Source: Mallotus nudiflorus (lineage: Eukaryota; Streptophyta; Magnoliopsida; Malpighiales; Euphorbiaceae). From it: a DNA stretch of 64,000 nucleotides. Under the pieces are notes generated by a model that was not told where the DNA came from, ran no database searches, and worked only from the letters and a program-made list of their open reading frames with translations. Position 1 is the stretch's first letter, and each line of letters begins with the position of its first letter. The DNA is taken from positions 5,580,001 to 5,644,000 of the forward strand of contig CANTUR010000069.1 of NCBI GenBank assembly GCA_947683625.1, in the 5' to 3' direction. Of the stretch, positions 13,774-27,553 are shown piece by piece. The translations under genes and the position numbers were made by a program.

Positions 13774-15235
13774 ACACTTGTTGATCCCCCTAAAGGTATC
13801 ATACCTATAGGTTGTAAATGGATCTACAAGAGAAAGATTGGTGTAGATGGAAAGGATGATACCTTCAAAGCAAGGCTTGTAGCGAAGGGTTTCGCCAAAG
13901 GCAAGGGGTAGACTATGAGGAGACCTTCTCACCGGTAGCCATGCTTAAATCCATTCGGATGCTTGTTGCCATTGCAACACACTATGACTATGAGATTTGT
14001 CAAATGGATGTCAAAATTGCTTTTCTCAATGGTTATGTTAGGGAAGAGATTTATATGGAACAACCTAAAGGTGATAAATCTATGGAAATTTCCAAAGTTT
14101 GTAAGCTTAATAGATCTATTTATGGTTTAAAGTAAGCTTCAAGGAGTTGGAATCATCATTTTGATGAAGCCATATGATCATTTAGTTTTATAAAAAATGA
14201 AAATGAGCCTTGTGTGTATGAAAAGGTTAGTGGGAGCCAACTTGCTTTCCTAGCTTTATATGTGGATGATATTTTATTAATTAGGAATCATGTTGGCATG
14301 CTTAAAAATGTGAAACTATGGCTATGTAAATATTTCTCCATTAAAGAATTAGGGGAAGCTACCTATTCTTAGCATTCGAGTCTATAGAGATAGATAAAAA
14401 AGAATGATAGGTTTATCCCAAAGTCTTTACTTGGAAAAGGTGTTGAAGAGGTTTAACATGCTTGATTCCAAGAGAGGATTATTACCATTTAGGCATGGTG
14501 TCCATTTATCCAAGGGTATTTCATTTAATACACTCGTGGAAATGGAGCAATTAAAGTTCCTTATGCTTCACCCATAGGAAGCTTAATGTATTCTATGTTG
14601 TGTACGAGGCCTAATATTGCCTATGTTGTTAGTGTGACTAGCAAGTTTCAACCCAATCCGAGTTTAGAACATTGGATAGCTATTAAGGCAATTTTTAAGT
14701 ACTTAAGAAGGACTAAACATTTGGTCTTAACTTATGGAGGAGGTGATCTACAGATAGATGGTTTCACAGATTCTGATTTTCAACCAGAAGTCGATAATAG
14801 AAAGTCTATCTCTGGGTTTGTTTTTATTTGTAATGGTGGTGCAATGAGCTGAAAGAGTTCCTAGAAAGGTGTCACTATTGATTCCACTACAGAAGCTAAG
14901 TATATAGTTGTATTAGATGTCGCTAAAGAAGCTATTTGGATTAAGAAGTTCATTATTGAACTAGAAGTTGTTCCTTCCATTGAGTCCCTGATTCCTCTCT
15001 ATTGTGACAATAATGGTGCCATTGCTTTGGCAAAGGAACCGAGGTCACAAAAAATCCAAACACATAGAAAGGCACTTCTATATTATCAGAGAACTTGTTG
15101 GAAAAGGTGACATCGTTAAGCAAAAGGTAGCTTCGGCTAATAATGTGGCTAATCCACTAACCAAGGCGCTCACTTAGTTACAGTTAGACCATCATCTTGA
15201 GAAGATGGGTCTTAAATATTGTAGTGAATGGCGTT
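13774..15235 (+). pseudogene. Copia reverse transcriptase / RNase H pseudogene
   Basis: RT signatures in order: CKWIYKRKIGVDG, KARLVAKGF, then a frameshift near 13900, VDYEETFSPVA, QMDVKIAFLNG, KLNRSIYGLK, and the catalytic box LYVDDILLI at about 14258. The RNase H part has RPNIAYVVSV, the acidic TDSDF, STTEAKY and CDNNGAIALAKEP motifs. Stops lie near 13771, 13909, 14133, 14176, 14850 and 14862, several of them at Trp or Gln positions. The YVDD residues are intact but the frame is not. The order integrase-before-RT identifies the element as copia rather than gypsy. Confidence 0.9.
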
Positions 15236-15241
15236 AGTGAT

Positions 15242-15250
15242 AATGGGAGA
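15242..15250 (+). other. Polypurine tract of the copia element
   Basis: AATGGGAGA immediately upstream of the 3' LTR start; the expected primer site for plus-strand DNA synthesis. Confidence 0.7.
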
Positions 15251-15251
15251 T

Positions 15252-17284
15252 TATTAGTATAGATGTGCCTTAGTGCCATTTTTCAAATGTATAATGACAT
15301 TATAAATTATCCCTATGGCAATAAAATATTCATTTAAATAAATTGTCTATTTATTTGAGTATTTACCCCTTAGCATTATGTTAAATAAATTTATTATCAA
15401 CTCTTGATAATATGAGTTACATATTTATTTAGTACATATGTTATAAATTGTTCATACTCGTATAATTAATATTTAGGTAATATTGATTAGACTATCACCT
15501 TTGTCTATTTTTCTTGATTAGTATGTGATACTAATAGTGGGAGGTAGTGAGTCTCACGTGCTACTTGACATGAGATGTCAGAATAGACATGTGGATACTC
15601 ATGTGATGGGTGGATTGAACATGATGTCAAATTTATGATTGCATGGATATTCACTTATAGTCAACAATCACAATCTAGGTCATAATGTTGCATATAGTCC
15701 TTTGACTTGAGGTGACATGGTCATCCACATTTGAGTGGTTAGGGTTTGTTACCGCTTACATACTTGTGTTAATCGCATATGGGTATATGGTGTGTGGTGG
15801 CTCTAGTCAATTGAGTGTTCAACCAAGAAGGGATTCATTGCCTGGAGTGAACCAGGATAAGATCCTATGCTATCTAAGTTCTTTCTTGATTAATAAGCTC
15901 CTAGCCAGGATAAATATGGCACGAATTGAAAGAGTTTTAGTGTTCGTTATATTTTATTAAGAATAGAACTTGAGATGAGGTCATATGATATAACTATTAG
16001 AGTTTGACTAAACCTTGACTCTAGGTTATGTCAGGATCTTCTAATGAAAAGATTTTAGTGCATGGTAATTATGACCATAAGGGTTCCTATGAATCAATAC
16101 ATGCATTCATTTTTAATTGGGTAGTTATGATATCAATGCTTGGGGTCACTCATAACTTATAAGAACTAAATGTGTAAAATTGGGATTTTCACATATAGAC
16201 TTGAAAGGAGTTTCAAATAATATCAAGTGTTGAAATTATCTTCTCATTGCTAATTAGACATGAACCTAGTAAGTCACACCTAATAGAGCTTTGCTAAATC
16301 ATGATTTATGTTAATCTAATTATTGATTAAAGAGTTTAATCAATTAATTAAAATTAATAGAATTGGATTTATACTTCAAGCAATGATTCTAGCATATCAT
16401 GAAATCTAATTCTAGTAAGGGTTTAATAATTAATTTATAATTAATTAATATAAGATACTAATTAAAGTATTAAATTAATTATATCTATATATTGTTACTT
16501 AGATTAATGGCCTAAGTTGTTTAAGCCTAGGACTAAAAGGGTTTTGGACTAAAGACTAATCTAAGATGTAGAGAAAGTAATGTGATGTCATGGATGATGT
16601 TAATTTTATATTTACATGGCAAGTAAGATGATGTCATGGATGATGTCAATTTTATACTTGCATGGCAAGTAAGATGATGTCATGGATGATGTCAATTCTT
16701 TACTTGCATGGAAAGTTGTGCATGTGATGTAAGCAATGAAATCATTAGGATTCCTTTTCTTTATATATAAATAGATGACTTAAGAAATATTCTTAAGGTA
16801 AGAAAATTGAGAATTTTATGTAAAGACACAAAACCAAAGCAAACAACATATACTTAAAAACTCTAGTATTTTTGCAATTGAGATTAAGTTAGTGCAAGTC
16901 TACAAAGGGTCATTGAGTGAAGCTACTTGCATCTAACCAAATCAAAGTAAGAAGGTGATTAGTGAATCTTTGGTGTTTCAAGCTAGAGGTCTCATATTTT
17001 GGAGACTTAAAGAATTGATTGAAGAGTTGAATGAAAGGAGCCAACCATTTAGTAGATTAATTATGGTCTACATCAAAAACTTCGAAAATTATAAGTATTC
17101 CGCAATTCAAATTTCCTAAGTTTTTGTATTTATACATGTTGATGTATATTAGCTATATGTTAAATTGTAAATTAGATCCTTGGGATTGGAATTCTTGATG
17201 AGATCAAGGATTATGTTGAACAAATTTTAAAAAATTTTCCCTACTCAGCATTTAATGTCTAAGTAGCATAATCGATTCCTAACA
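15252..17284 (+). repeat. 3' LTR of the copia element
   Basis: It aligns with 7946-10007, with the same TATTAG start, TATATATAA box (16762-16770), tripled minisatellite (about 16581-16716) and CTAACA end. The satellite resumes at 17285. Confidence 0.93.
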
Positions 17285-20200
17285 CTTTGGAAAACTTATT
17301 TAAAATCATTTGTGCACAGATTTGCACATGTTCACATTTTGTAATCAAATGTGCATAAAAGTGTATGATTTGTGCATTTAACACAATCAACGAAATTTAT
17401 GAGTTTGAAAAGCTAGATTATGCATTTAGTATTAAGAATATACAATTCAAGCCTTGAATAACATATTTAAAACCTTTTGCTCACATATTTGCATGATTTG
17501 TTATTTTTCTTTCAAAAGTGCATGGTTTGTGCATTTTATAAGGTCAACAATATTTACATGCTTGGAATGCTATAATGTGTATTTAGGATTATGAATATGC
17601 AATTAGAGCCTTGAATAACATGTTTAAAACCATTTGGACACATATTTACTTGGTTTGATGTTTTGTGTTCAAACATGCGCAAAGTGCACGGTTTGTGCAT
17701 TTTATAAGGTCAACAATATTTACAAGCTTGGAGTGCAACAATGTGTACTTAGGATTACGAATATGCAATTGGGGCCTTTGATAACAAGTTTAAAACCATT
17801 TGTGCACATATTTGCATGAGTTCACGTTTTGTGTTCACATATATGCAAAAGTTCCAAATGCTAGAATGTAGGATTATGAATATGCAATTAGAGCCTTAGA
17901 CAACTTGTTTAAAATCATTTGTGCATATATTTGTACATGTTCACATTTTGTATTCAAACATGCACAAAAGTGTATAATTTTTGTATTTAAAAAAGTTAAA
18001 AGAATTTAGGAGTTTGAAAGGCTAGAATGTGTATTTAGGATTATGAATATACAATTCAAGATTTGAATAACATATTTAAAATTAAAACCATTTGACACAT
18101 ATTTGAATGATTTGATATTTTGCGTTCAAACATGTACAAAAGTGCATGGTTTGTGCATTTTATAAGGTCAACAATATTTAAAATCTTGGAATGCTACAAT
18201 GTGTATTTAGGATTATGAACATGCAATTGGATCCCTGGATAACATGTCTAAAACCATTTGTGCACATATTTGCACGAGTTCACATTTTGTGTTAAGATAT
18301 ACGGAAAAGTGTGCAATTTGTGCATAAAATAAAGTCAACAAGATTTATAAGTTCAGAATGCTAAAATGTGTATTTAAGATTATAAATATGCAATTTCAAC
18401 CATGGATAACATGTTTAAAACCATTTGTTCACAAATTTGCACGGATTTACATTTTAAATTATGACATGCGAAAAAGTGTATAATTTGTGTGTCAACAAGA
18501 TTTACATGCTCAAAATGCTAGAATGTGTATTTAGGATTTTGAATATGCAATTAGAGCCTTTGATAACCTGCTTAAAACCATTTCTTCACATACTTGCACG
18601 AGTTCATGTTTTACGTTCAAACGTACGAAAAAGTGTACAATTTTTTCATATAATAAAGTCAATAAGATTTTCAAGTTCAAAGTGCTAGAATGGAATTTTA
18701 AGATTATGAATATGTAATTAGAACATTGGATAACATGTTTAAAACCATTTGTGCACAGATTTTCACGAGTTCATGTTTTACGTTCAGACATGTGCAAAAA
18801 GTATACAATTTGTGCACATAATAAAGTCAACAAGATTTACAAGTTCAGATTATTAGAATGTGTATTTAGGATTATGAATATGAAATTAGAGCCTTGGATA
18901 ACATGTTTAAAACCATTTGTGAATAGATTTGCACAAGTTCATGTTTTGCATTCAGATGTGTGAAAAAGTGTACGATTTCTGTACAAAATAAAGTCAACAA
19001 GATTTTCAAGTTCAGGTTGCTAGAATATGCATTTAGGATTATGAATATATAATTAAAGCCTTGGACAACTTGTTTAAAATCATTTGCACGTGTTCACATT
19101 TTCCATTCAAACGTGCACAAAAGTGTACGATTTGTGATTTTAATAATGTCAATGAAATTTATGAATTTGAAAAGCTAGAATGTGTACTTAAGAATATGAA
19201 TATACAATTCAATCCTTGAGTAACATGTTTAAAACCATTTGCGCTCATATTTTCATTATATGATGTTTTGCATTGAAATGTACATAAAACTACATGGTTT
19301 GTGCATTTTACAAGGTCAACAATATTTATAAGCTTGGAATGCTACAATGTGTATTTAGGATTATGAATATGCAATTGGAGCCTTGAATAACATGTTTAAA
19401 ACCATTTGGACACATATTTGCTTGATTTGATGTTTTACATTCAAACGTGCACAAAGTGCATGCTTTATGCATTTTATAAGGTCAACAATATTTACAAGCT
19501 TGGAATGCTACAATGTGTACTTAGGATTATGAATATGCATTTAGGGGCTTGGATAACATGTTTAAAACCATATTTATGCATAGATTTGCACGAGTTCATG
19601 TTTTGCATTTAGACGGGCACAAAAGTGTATGATTTTTTCATACAATAATGCTAATAAGATTTACAAGTAAAGAATGCTAGAATGTGTATTTAGGATTATG
19701 AATATATAACATGTCTAAAATCATTTGTGCGAGTTTATATTTTGCATTTAGACGGTTGCAAAAGTGTACAATTTGTGCATATAATAAAGTGAACAATATT
19801 TTTAAGTTCAAAATGCTAGAATGTAGGATTATGAATATGCAATTGGAGACTTGGACAACTTGTTTAAAATCATTTGTGCACAGATTTGTACATGTTCACA
19901 TTTTGCGTTAAAACGTGCACAAAAGTGTACGATTTGTGTATTTAAAAAAGTCAACAAAATTTATGAGTTTTAAAAAGTAGAATGTGTATTTAGGATTATG
20001 AATATAAAATTCAAGACTTGAATAACATGTTTAAAACCATTTGGACACATATTTGCATGATTGACATTTTGCATTCAAACGTGCACAAAAGAGCATGGTT
20101 TGTGCATTTTATAAGGTCAACAATATTTATAATCTTGGAATGTTACAATGTGTATTTAGGATTATGAACATGCAATTGGATCCTTGGATAACATGTTTAA

Positions 20201-23200
20201 AACCATTTGTGCACATATTTACACGAGTTCACATTTGTATTAAGACATGCGAAAAAGTGTACGATTTGTGCATAAAATAAAGTTAATAAGATTTACAAGT
20301 TCAGAATGCTACAATATGTATTTATAATTATGAATATTAAATTTGAGCCATGGATAACATGTTCAAAACTAATTGTGCACAGATTTGCACGGGTTTACAT
20401 TTTACATTGCGACATGTAGAAAAGTGTGCGATTTGTGCATAAACAAGATTGATAAGATCAAAATGCTAGAATGTGTATTTAGGATTTTGAATATGCAATT
20501 AAAGCCTTTGATAACCTATTTAAAACCATTTGTTCATAGATTTTCATGAGTTCACATTTTGCATTAAGATGTGCTGAAAGTGTACAATTTGCACAAGTTC
20601 ATGTTTTACATTCAGACGTACAAAAAAAGTGTACAATTTTTGCATATAATAAAGTCAACAAGATTTTCAAGTTCAAAGTGATAGAATGCATTTTTAAGAT
20701 TATGAATATGCAATTAGAACTAAGGATAACATGTTTAAAACCATTTGTGCACAGATTTACAAGAGTTCATGTTTTACGTTTAGACGTGTGCAAAAGCATA
20801 TGATTTGTGCACATAATAAAGTCAACTAGATTTACAAGTTCATATTGTTAGAATGTGTATTTAGGATTATGAATATGAAATTGGAGCCTTGGAAAACATG
20901 TTTAAAACCATTTATGAATAGATTTGCACAAGTTCATGTTTTGCATTCAGATGTGTGCAAAAGTGTATGATTTCTGGACATAATAAAGTCAACAAGAGTT
21001 TCAAGTTCATATTGCTAGAATATGTATTTAGGATTATGAATATACAATTAAAGCTTTGGAAAACTTGTTTAAAATCATTTGCACATAGATTTGCACATGT
21101 TCACATTTTCCATTCAAACATGTATAAAAGTGTTCGATTTGTGAATTTAACAATGTCAATGAAATTTATGAATTTTAAAAGCTAGAATGTGTACTTAGGA
21201 ATATGAATATACAATTCAAGCCTTGATTAATATGTTTAAAACCATTTGCGCTCATATTTGCATGATATGATGTTTTGTATTGAAACGTGCATAAAGCTAC
21301 AATATTTATCAGCTTGGAATGCTACAATGTATATTTAGGATTATGAATATGCAATTGGAGCCTGGAATAACATGTTTAAAACCATTTGGACACATATTTG
21401 CTTGATTTGATGTTTTGCATTCAAACATGCACAAAGTGCATGGTTTGTACATTTTATAAGGTCAATAATATTTACAAGCTCAGAATGCTACAATGTACTT
21501 AGGATTATGAATATGCATTTGCGGGCTTCGATAACATGTTTAAAACCATTTGTGCACAGATTTGTACAAGTTCATGTTTTGCATTTAGATGGGCATGAAA
21601 GTGTATGATTTTTGCATACAAGAATGCCAACAAGATTTACAAGTAAAGAATGCTAGAATGTGTATTTAGTATTATGAATATTCAATATGAGCATGAGATA
21701 ACATGTCTAAAACCATTTGTGCTTAGATTTGTGCGAGTTTATATTTTGCATTCAGACGTTCACAAAAGTGTACATTTTGTGCATAAAATAAAGAAAATAA
21801 GATTTACAAATTCAGAATGCTAGAATTTGTACTTAGGATTATGAATATACAATTGGAGCCTTAGATAACTTATTTAAAATCATTTGTGCACATATTTTTG
21901 CATATTCACATTTTGCGTTCAAACGTGTGCAAAAGTGTACAATTTGTGTATTTAAAAAAGACAACAAAATTTATGAGTTTGAAAAGGTAGAATGTGTATT
22001 TAGGATTATGAATATATAATTCAAGCTTTGAATAACATTTTTAAAACCATTTGGACACATATTTGCATGATTTGACGTTTTGCGTCCAAATGTGAACAAA
22101 AGTTCACGATTTGTGTATTTTATAAGGTTAATAATATTTAAAAGCTTGGAATGCTATAATGTGTATTTAGGATTATGAATATGCAATTAGAGCCCTGGAT
22201 AACATGTTTAAAACCTTTTGTGCACAGATTTGCATGAGGTCACATTTTGCATTAACACGTGCTGAAAGAGTGCAATTTATGCAATTCATAATGCTAGAAT
22301 CTGTATTTGGGATTTTGAATATGCAATTGGAGCCTTGGATAACATATTTAAAACCATTTGTGCACAGATTTGCACAAGTTCACATTTTGCATTCAAATGC
22401 ATGAAAAAATGTATGATTTATGCATATAATAAAGTCAACAAAATATAAAAATTCAGAAGGCTAAAATGTGTATTTAGGATTATGAATATGCAATTAGAGC
22501 ATTCAATAACATGTTTAAAACCATTTGTGTACAGAATTGCATGAGTTCACGTTTTATGTTCAGACGTGCATAAAACTATATGATTTTTGTACATTATAAA
22601 GTCAACAAGATTTACAAGTTTAGAAGGCTAGAATGTGTATTTAGGATTATGAATATAGAATTAGGGCCTTGGATAACATGTCTAAAACCATTTGTGTACA
22701 GATTTGCACGAGTTCACATTTTGCGTTTAGACGTGCGCAAAAGTGTACGCTTTATGCACATAATAAAGTCAGTAAGATTTTCAAGTTCAAAATGCTAGAG
22801 TGTGTATTTTAGATTATGAATATTCAATTAGAGCCTTGGATAACAAAAGTGTACGAGTTGTGTATTTAAAAAAGACAACAAATTTTATGATTTTGATAAG
22901 GCAGAATGTGTATTTAGGATTACGAATATACAATTCAAGGCTTGAATAACATGTTTAAAACCATTTGGCAACATATTTGCATGATTTGACATTTTGCATT
23001 CAAACGTGCATAAAGTGCACGGTTTGTGCATTTCATAAGGTCAACAATATTTACAAGCTTGGAATGCTACAATGTGTTCTTAGGATTATGAATATGCAAT
23101 TAGGGCTTTGGATAATATGTTTAACACCATTTGTGCACAGATTTGCATGAGTTCACGTTTTGCATTTAGATGGGCACAAAAGTGTATATTTTGTGCATAA

Positions 23201-26200
23201 AATAAAGTCAACAAGATTAACAAATTCATAATGCTAGAATGTGTACTTAGGATGATGAATATACAATTAGAGCCTTGGACAACTTCTTTAAAATCATTGG
23301 TGCAAGATTTGCACGTGTTCACATTTTACGATCAAACATGCACAAAAGTGTATGATTTATGCATTTCATAAGGTCAAAAATATTTACAATGTGTACTTAG
23401 GATTATAAATATGCAATTCGGGGCTTGGATAACATGTTTAAAACCCTTTGTACATGAATTTGCACGAGTTCACATTTTGCATTTAGACAAGCACAAAAGT
23501 GTACGTTTTGTGCATAAAATAAAGTCAATAAGATTTACAATTTCATAATCCTAGAATGTTTACTTAGGATTATGAATATAAATTTAGAGCCTTAGATAAC
23601 TTGTTTAAAATCATTTGTGCACAGATTTTCACATGTTCACATTTTGCCATCAAACATGCACAAAAGTGTACGATTTGTACATTTAATAAAGTCAACAAAA
23701 TTTATGAGTTTAAAAAGCTAGATTGTGCATTTAGTATTATGAATATACAATTCAACTCTTGAATAACATGTTTACAACCTTTTGCACACATATTTGCATG
23801 ATTTCTTGTTTTACTTTCAAACATGCACAAAAGTGCACAGTTTGTGCATTTTAGAAGGTCAATAATATTTACAAGCTTGGAATACTATAATGTGTATTTA
23901 GGATTATGAATATGTAATTGGAGCCTTGAATAAGATGTTTAAAACCATTTAGACACATATTTGCTTGCTTTGAAGTTTTGCATTCAAACGTGCATAGAGT
24001 GCACGATTTGTGCATTTTATAAGGTCAACAATATTTAAAAGCTTGGTATGCTATAATGTATACTTAGGAATATGATTATGCAATTGCGCCCTTTAATAAC
24101 AATTTAAAAACCATTTGTGCACATATTCGCATGAGTTCATGTTTTGCATTCACACATGCGCAAAAGTGTACGATTTGTGCATATAATAATGTTAACAAGA
24201 TTTTCAAGTTCAAAATGGTAGAATTTAGGATTATGAATATGCAATTGGAGCCTTGGACAATGTGTTTAAAATTGTTTTGTGCAAAGTTTGTACATGTTCA
24301 CATTTTGCATTTAAATGTGTGCAAAAGTGTATGAATTGTGTATTTAAAAAATTCAATAAAATTTATGAGTTTGAAAAAGTAGAATGTGTATTTAGGATTA
24401 TGAATATACAATTAAAGACTTGAATAATATGTTTAAAACCATTTGGACACATATTTGCATGATTTGACATTTTGCGTTCAAATGTGCACAAAAGTGCATG
24501 GTTTGTCTATTTTATAAGGTCAACAATATTTAAAATCTTGGAATGCTAAAATGTGTATTTAGGGTTATGAATATACAATTGGAGCCCTGGATAACATGTT
24601 TAAAACCATTTGTGCACAGATTTGCATAAGTTCACATTTTATGTTAAGATGTACGAAAAAGTGTGTGATTTGTGCATAAAATAAAGTCAACAAGATTTAC
24701 AAGTTCATAATTCTACAATGCATATTTAAGATTATTAATATGCAATTAGAGCCATGGCTAACATGTTTAAAACCATTTGTGCATAGATTTGCACGAGTTC
24801 ACATTTGTGTTAAGACATACGAAAAAATGTGCGATTTGTGCCTCGACAAGACTTACAAGTTCGTAATGCAAGAATGTGCATTTATGATTTTGAATATGCA
24901 ATTATTGTCTTGGATAATATGTTAAAAACATTTGTTCACAGATTTGCACGAGTTCATGTTTTATATTCAGACGTGCAAAAAAGTGTATGATTTTTTCATA
25001 TAATAAAGTTAACAAGATTTCAAATTCAAAGTGCTAGAATGGGTATTTAAGATTGAGAATGCTAGAATATGTATTTAGGATTATAAATATACAATTAGAG
25101 TGTTGGAGAACTTGTTTAAAATCATTTGCGCACAGATTTCCACGTGTTCACATTTTCCATTCAAATATGCACAAAAGTGTACGATATGTAAATTTAACAA
25201 AGTCAACAAAATTTATGAATTTGAAAAGATATAATGTGCATATAGGAATATGAATATACAATTCAAGCCTTGATTAATATGTTTAAAACCATTTGCGCAC
25301 ATATTTGCAACGTGCATAAAAGTGCACGGTTTGTACATTTTTAAAGTTCAATAGTATTTACAACCTTGGATTGCTACAATGTGTATTTAGTATTGTGAAT
25401 ATGCAATTGGAGCCTTGGATAACATGTATAAAATCATTTGTGCATAGATTTGTACGTGTTCACATTTTGCGTTTAAACGTGCACAAAAGTGTATGAGTTG
25501 TGTATTTAAAAAGGTCAACAAAATTTATGATTTTGAAAAGGCAAAATATGTATTTAGGATCATGAATATATAATTCAAGCCTTGAATAACATGTTTAAAA
25601 CCATTTGGCCACATATTTGCATGATTTGACATTTTGCGTTCAAACGTGCACAAAGTATACGGTTTGTGCATTTCATAAGGTCAATACTATTTACAAGCTT
25701 GGAATGCTACAATGTATACTGAGGATTATAAATATGCAACTGGGGCCTTGGACAACATGTTTAAAACCATTTGTGCACAGATTTGCATGAGTTCATGTTT
25801 TGCATTTAGACGAGCATAAAAGTTTACATTTTGTGAAAAAATAAAGTCAATGAGATTTACAATTTCATAATATTGGAATGTGTACTTAGGATTATGAATA
25901 TACAATTAGAGGCAACTTGTTTAAAATCCTTTGTGCACTAATTTGCACATATTCACATTTTACGTTCAAATGTGCACAAAAGTGTATGATTTGTGCATTT
26001 TACAAAGTCAAAGAAATTTTTGAGTTTGAAAAGCTAGATTGTGTATTTAGTGTTATGAATAAACAATTCAAGACTTGAATAACATGTTTAAAACCATTTG
26101 CACACATATTTGCATGATTTGATGTTTTGCATTCAAATGTGCACAAAAGTGCACATTTTGGGCATTTTATAAGGTCAACAATATTTGCAAGCTTGGAATG

Positions 26201-27094
26201 CCGCAATGTATATTTAGTATTATAAATACGAAATTTCATCCTTGGATAACATGTTTAAAACCCCTTATGCACAGATCTGCTGGAGTTCACATTTTAAGTT
26301 CATATATGGGCAAAAGTGAAGGATTTGTGCATATAATAAAGTGAACAAGATTTTCAAGTTCAAAAAGCTAGAATGTAGGATTACAAATATGCAACTAGAG
26401 CCTTGGACAACTTGTTTAAAATCATTTGTGCCCAGATTTATACGTGTTCACATTTTGTATTCAAACGTGTGTAAAAGTGTACGATTTGTGTATTTATAAA
26501 AGCCAACAAAATTTATGATTTTGAAAAGGGAGAATGTGTATTTATGATTATAAATATACAAATCACCCTTGAATAACATGTTTATAACCATTTGGACACA
26601 TATTTGCATGATTTGACATTTTACGTTCGAAAATGCTCAAAAGTGCACGATTTTTGCATTTTAAAAGGTCAACAATATTTACAAGCTTGGAATACTGCAA
26701 TGTGTATTTTGGATTATAAATATGCAATTGGAGCCCTCGATAACATGTTTAAAACCATTTGTGCACAGATTTACACAAGTTCATGTTTTACATTCACACA
26801 TACATAAAAGTGTATGATTTGTGCATATAATAAAGTGAACAAAATTTTCATTTTAGAAAGCTAGAATGTTTATTTAGGATTATAATTATGCAATTGGAGC
26901 CCTAGACAGCATGTTTAAAATCATTTGTGTACAAATTTGTACGTGTCCATATTTTGCGTTCAATTATGCACAAAAGTATACGATTTGTGTGTTTAGAAAA
27001 GTCAATAAAATTTATGATTTTGAAAAGGTAGAATGTGTATTTAGGATTATGAATATACAATTCAAGCCTTGAATAAAATGTTTGAAACCACGTG
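17285..27094. repeat. 167-bp satellite array, old divergent domain (second block)
   Basis: The same monomer as 1-7945, continuing in register after the copia insertion. The subtypes are mixed and diverged. Several monomers carry a 6-bp deletion that turns AGAATGTGTATTTAGG into AGAATGTAGG (about 17865, 19815 and 26365), marking a shared lineage. No gene is supportable. Short open frames recur because the satellite is poor in stops in some phases. Confidence 0.92.
17860..21780. repeat. Two copies of a ~1.95-2.0-kb (about 12-monomer) higher-order repeat
   Basis: Diagnostic variants recur about 1950-1995 bp apart: the AGAATGTAGG deletion (17865 and 19815), AATCTTGGAATG followed by a GAACATGCAATTGGATCC variant (about 18180 and 20130), a GTGAATAG or ATGAATAG / ATTTCT pair (about 18915 and 20910), ATTTGCTTGATTTGATG (about 19414 and 21395), and TAACATGTCTAAAA with GCGAGTTTATATTTTGC (about 19708 and 21700). 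Part of a third related copy seems to start near 24535. The copies are diverged by several percent. Confidence 0.65.
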
Positions 27095-27553
27095 TGTAGA
27101 CACCCAATTTTGGGATGATAAGTATGAATGTGATTGAGGACTCCAATGATGAAAATATCATGAATAGGTCCTCAATACTTAAGCTTTAAAATTCCAAGGG
27201 TCTAAATGCATTTTTTAAAGGAAGGATTTAGTGTTTTTAAGGACTAAATTGCAATGTTTTTATAAGGACCTAATCATAAAGTTAAATTCTTCTAGGGATC
27301 TGTTTGTAATTAAATGTTAAAAAAACCTGTCAGAATTCTATAATTTCGATCAAAATTATGTAATTCCCGTCATCCGATTGAAATTGTGTAATTTCGATCG
27401 GGATTAGACTCTTCCATCTCTGTTTTTTATTTTTTAAGCTTTTAACTCAATCCTAATTGGTCTAAAATTCCTAAATATGATTTTAAATATTAATCTTATA
27501 TTTTTAGGAATTAGAATCACGTTAGAATTGAGTTAGGGTTTTTTTTTCTTTTT
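27095..27553 (+). mobile_element. Fragment starting TGTAGACACCC, possibly the 5' end of another LTR
   Basis: A 459-bp non-satellite stretch between the satellite edge and the first base of the gypsy LTR. It begins TGTAGACACCCAATTTTGG, a start I associate with some Tat/Ogre-type gypsy LTRs from memory. It contains two TAATTTCGATC motifs (about 27343 and 27391) and ends in a T-rich run. No partner LTR exists in the window. It could instead be part of a longer version of the neighbouring LTR. No coding potential is seen. Confidence 0.45.

Larger units (their letters stand above)
7946..17284 (+). mobile_element. Ty1/copia LTR retrotransposon, complete but inactive
   Basis: A 9.34-kb element with 2062-bp and 2033-bp LTRs, a PBS directly after the 5' LTR, a polypurine tract directly before the 3' LTR, and gag, protease, integrase, reverse transcriptase and RNase H remnants in copia order. 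The LTRs start TATTAG and end CTAACA. They differ at roughly 6-8% of positions in the first 125 bp by eye, so the insertion is old. The satellite stops at GAGCCTT on the left and resumes at CTTTGG on the right, in register, consistent with a short, now imperfect target-site duplication (CCTTA / CTTTG). Multiple stops and frameshifts mean it cannot encode its own proteins. Confidence 0.95.

Noticed and set aside
15712..15960. An 82-codon open frame in the copia 3' LTR
   Set aside because: It is not kept open in the 5' LTR and does not resemble a known protein.
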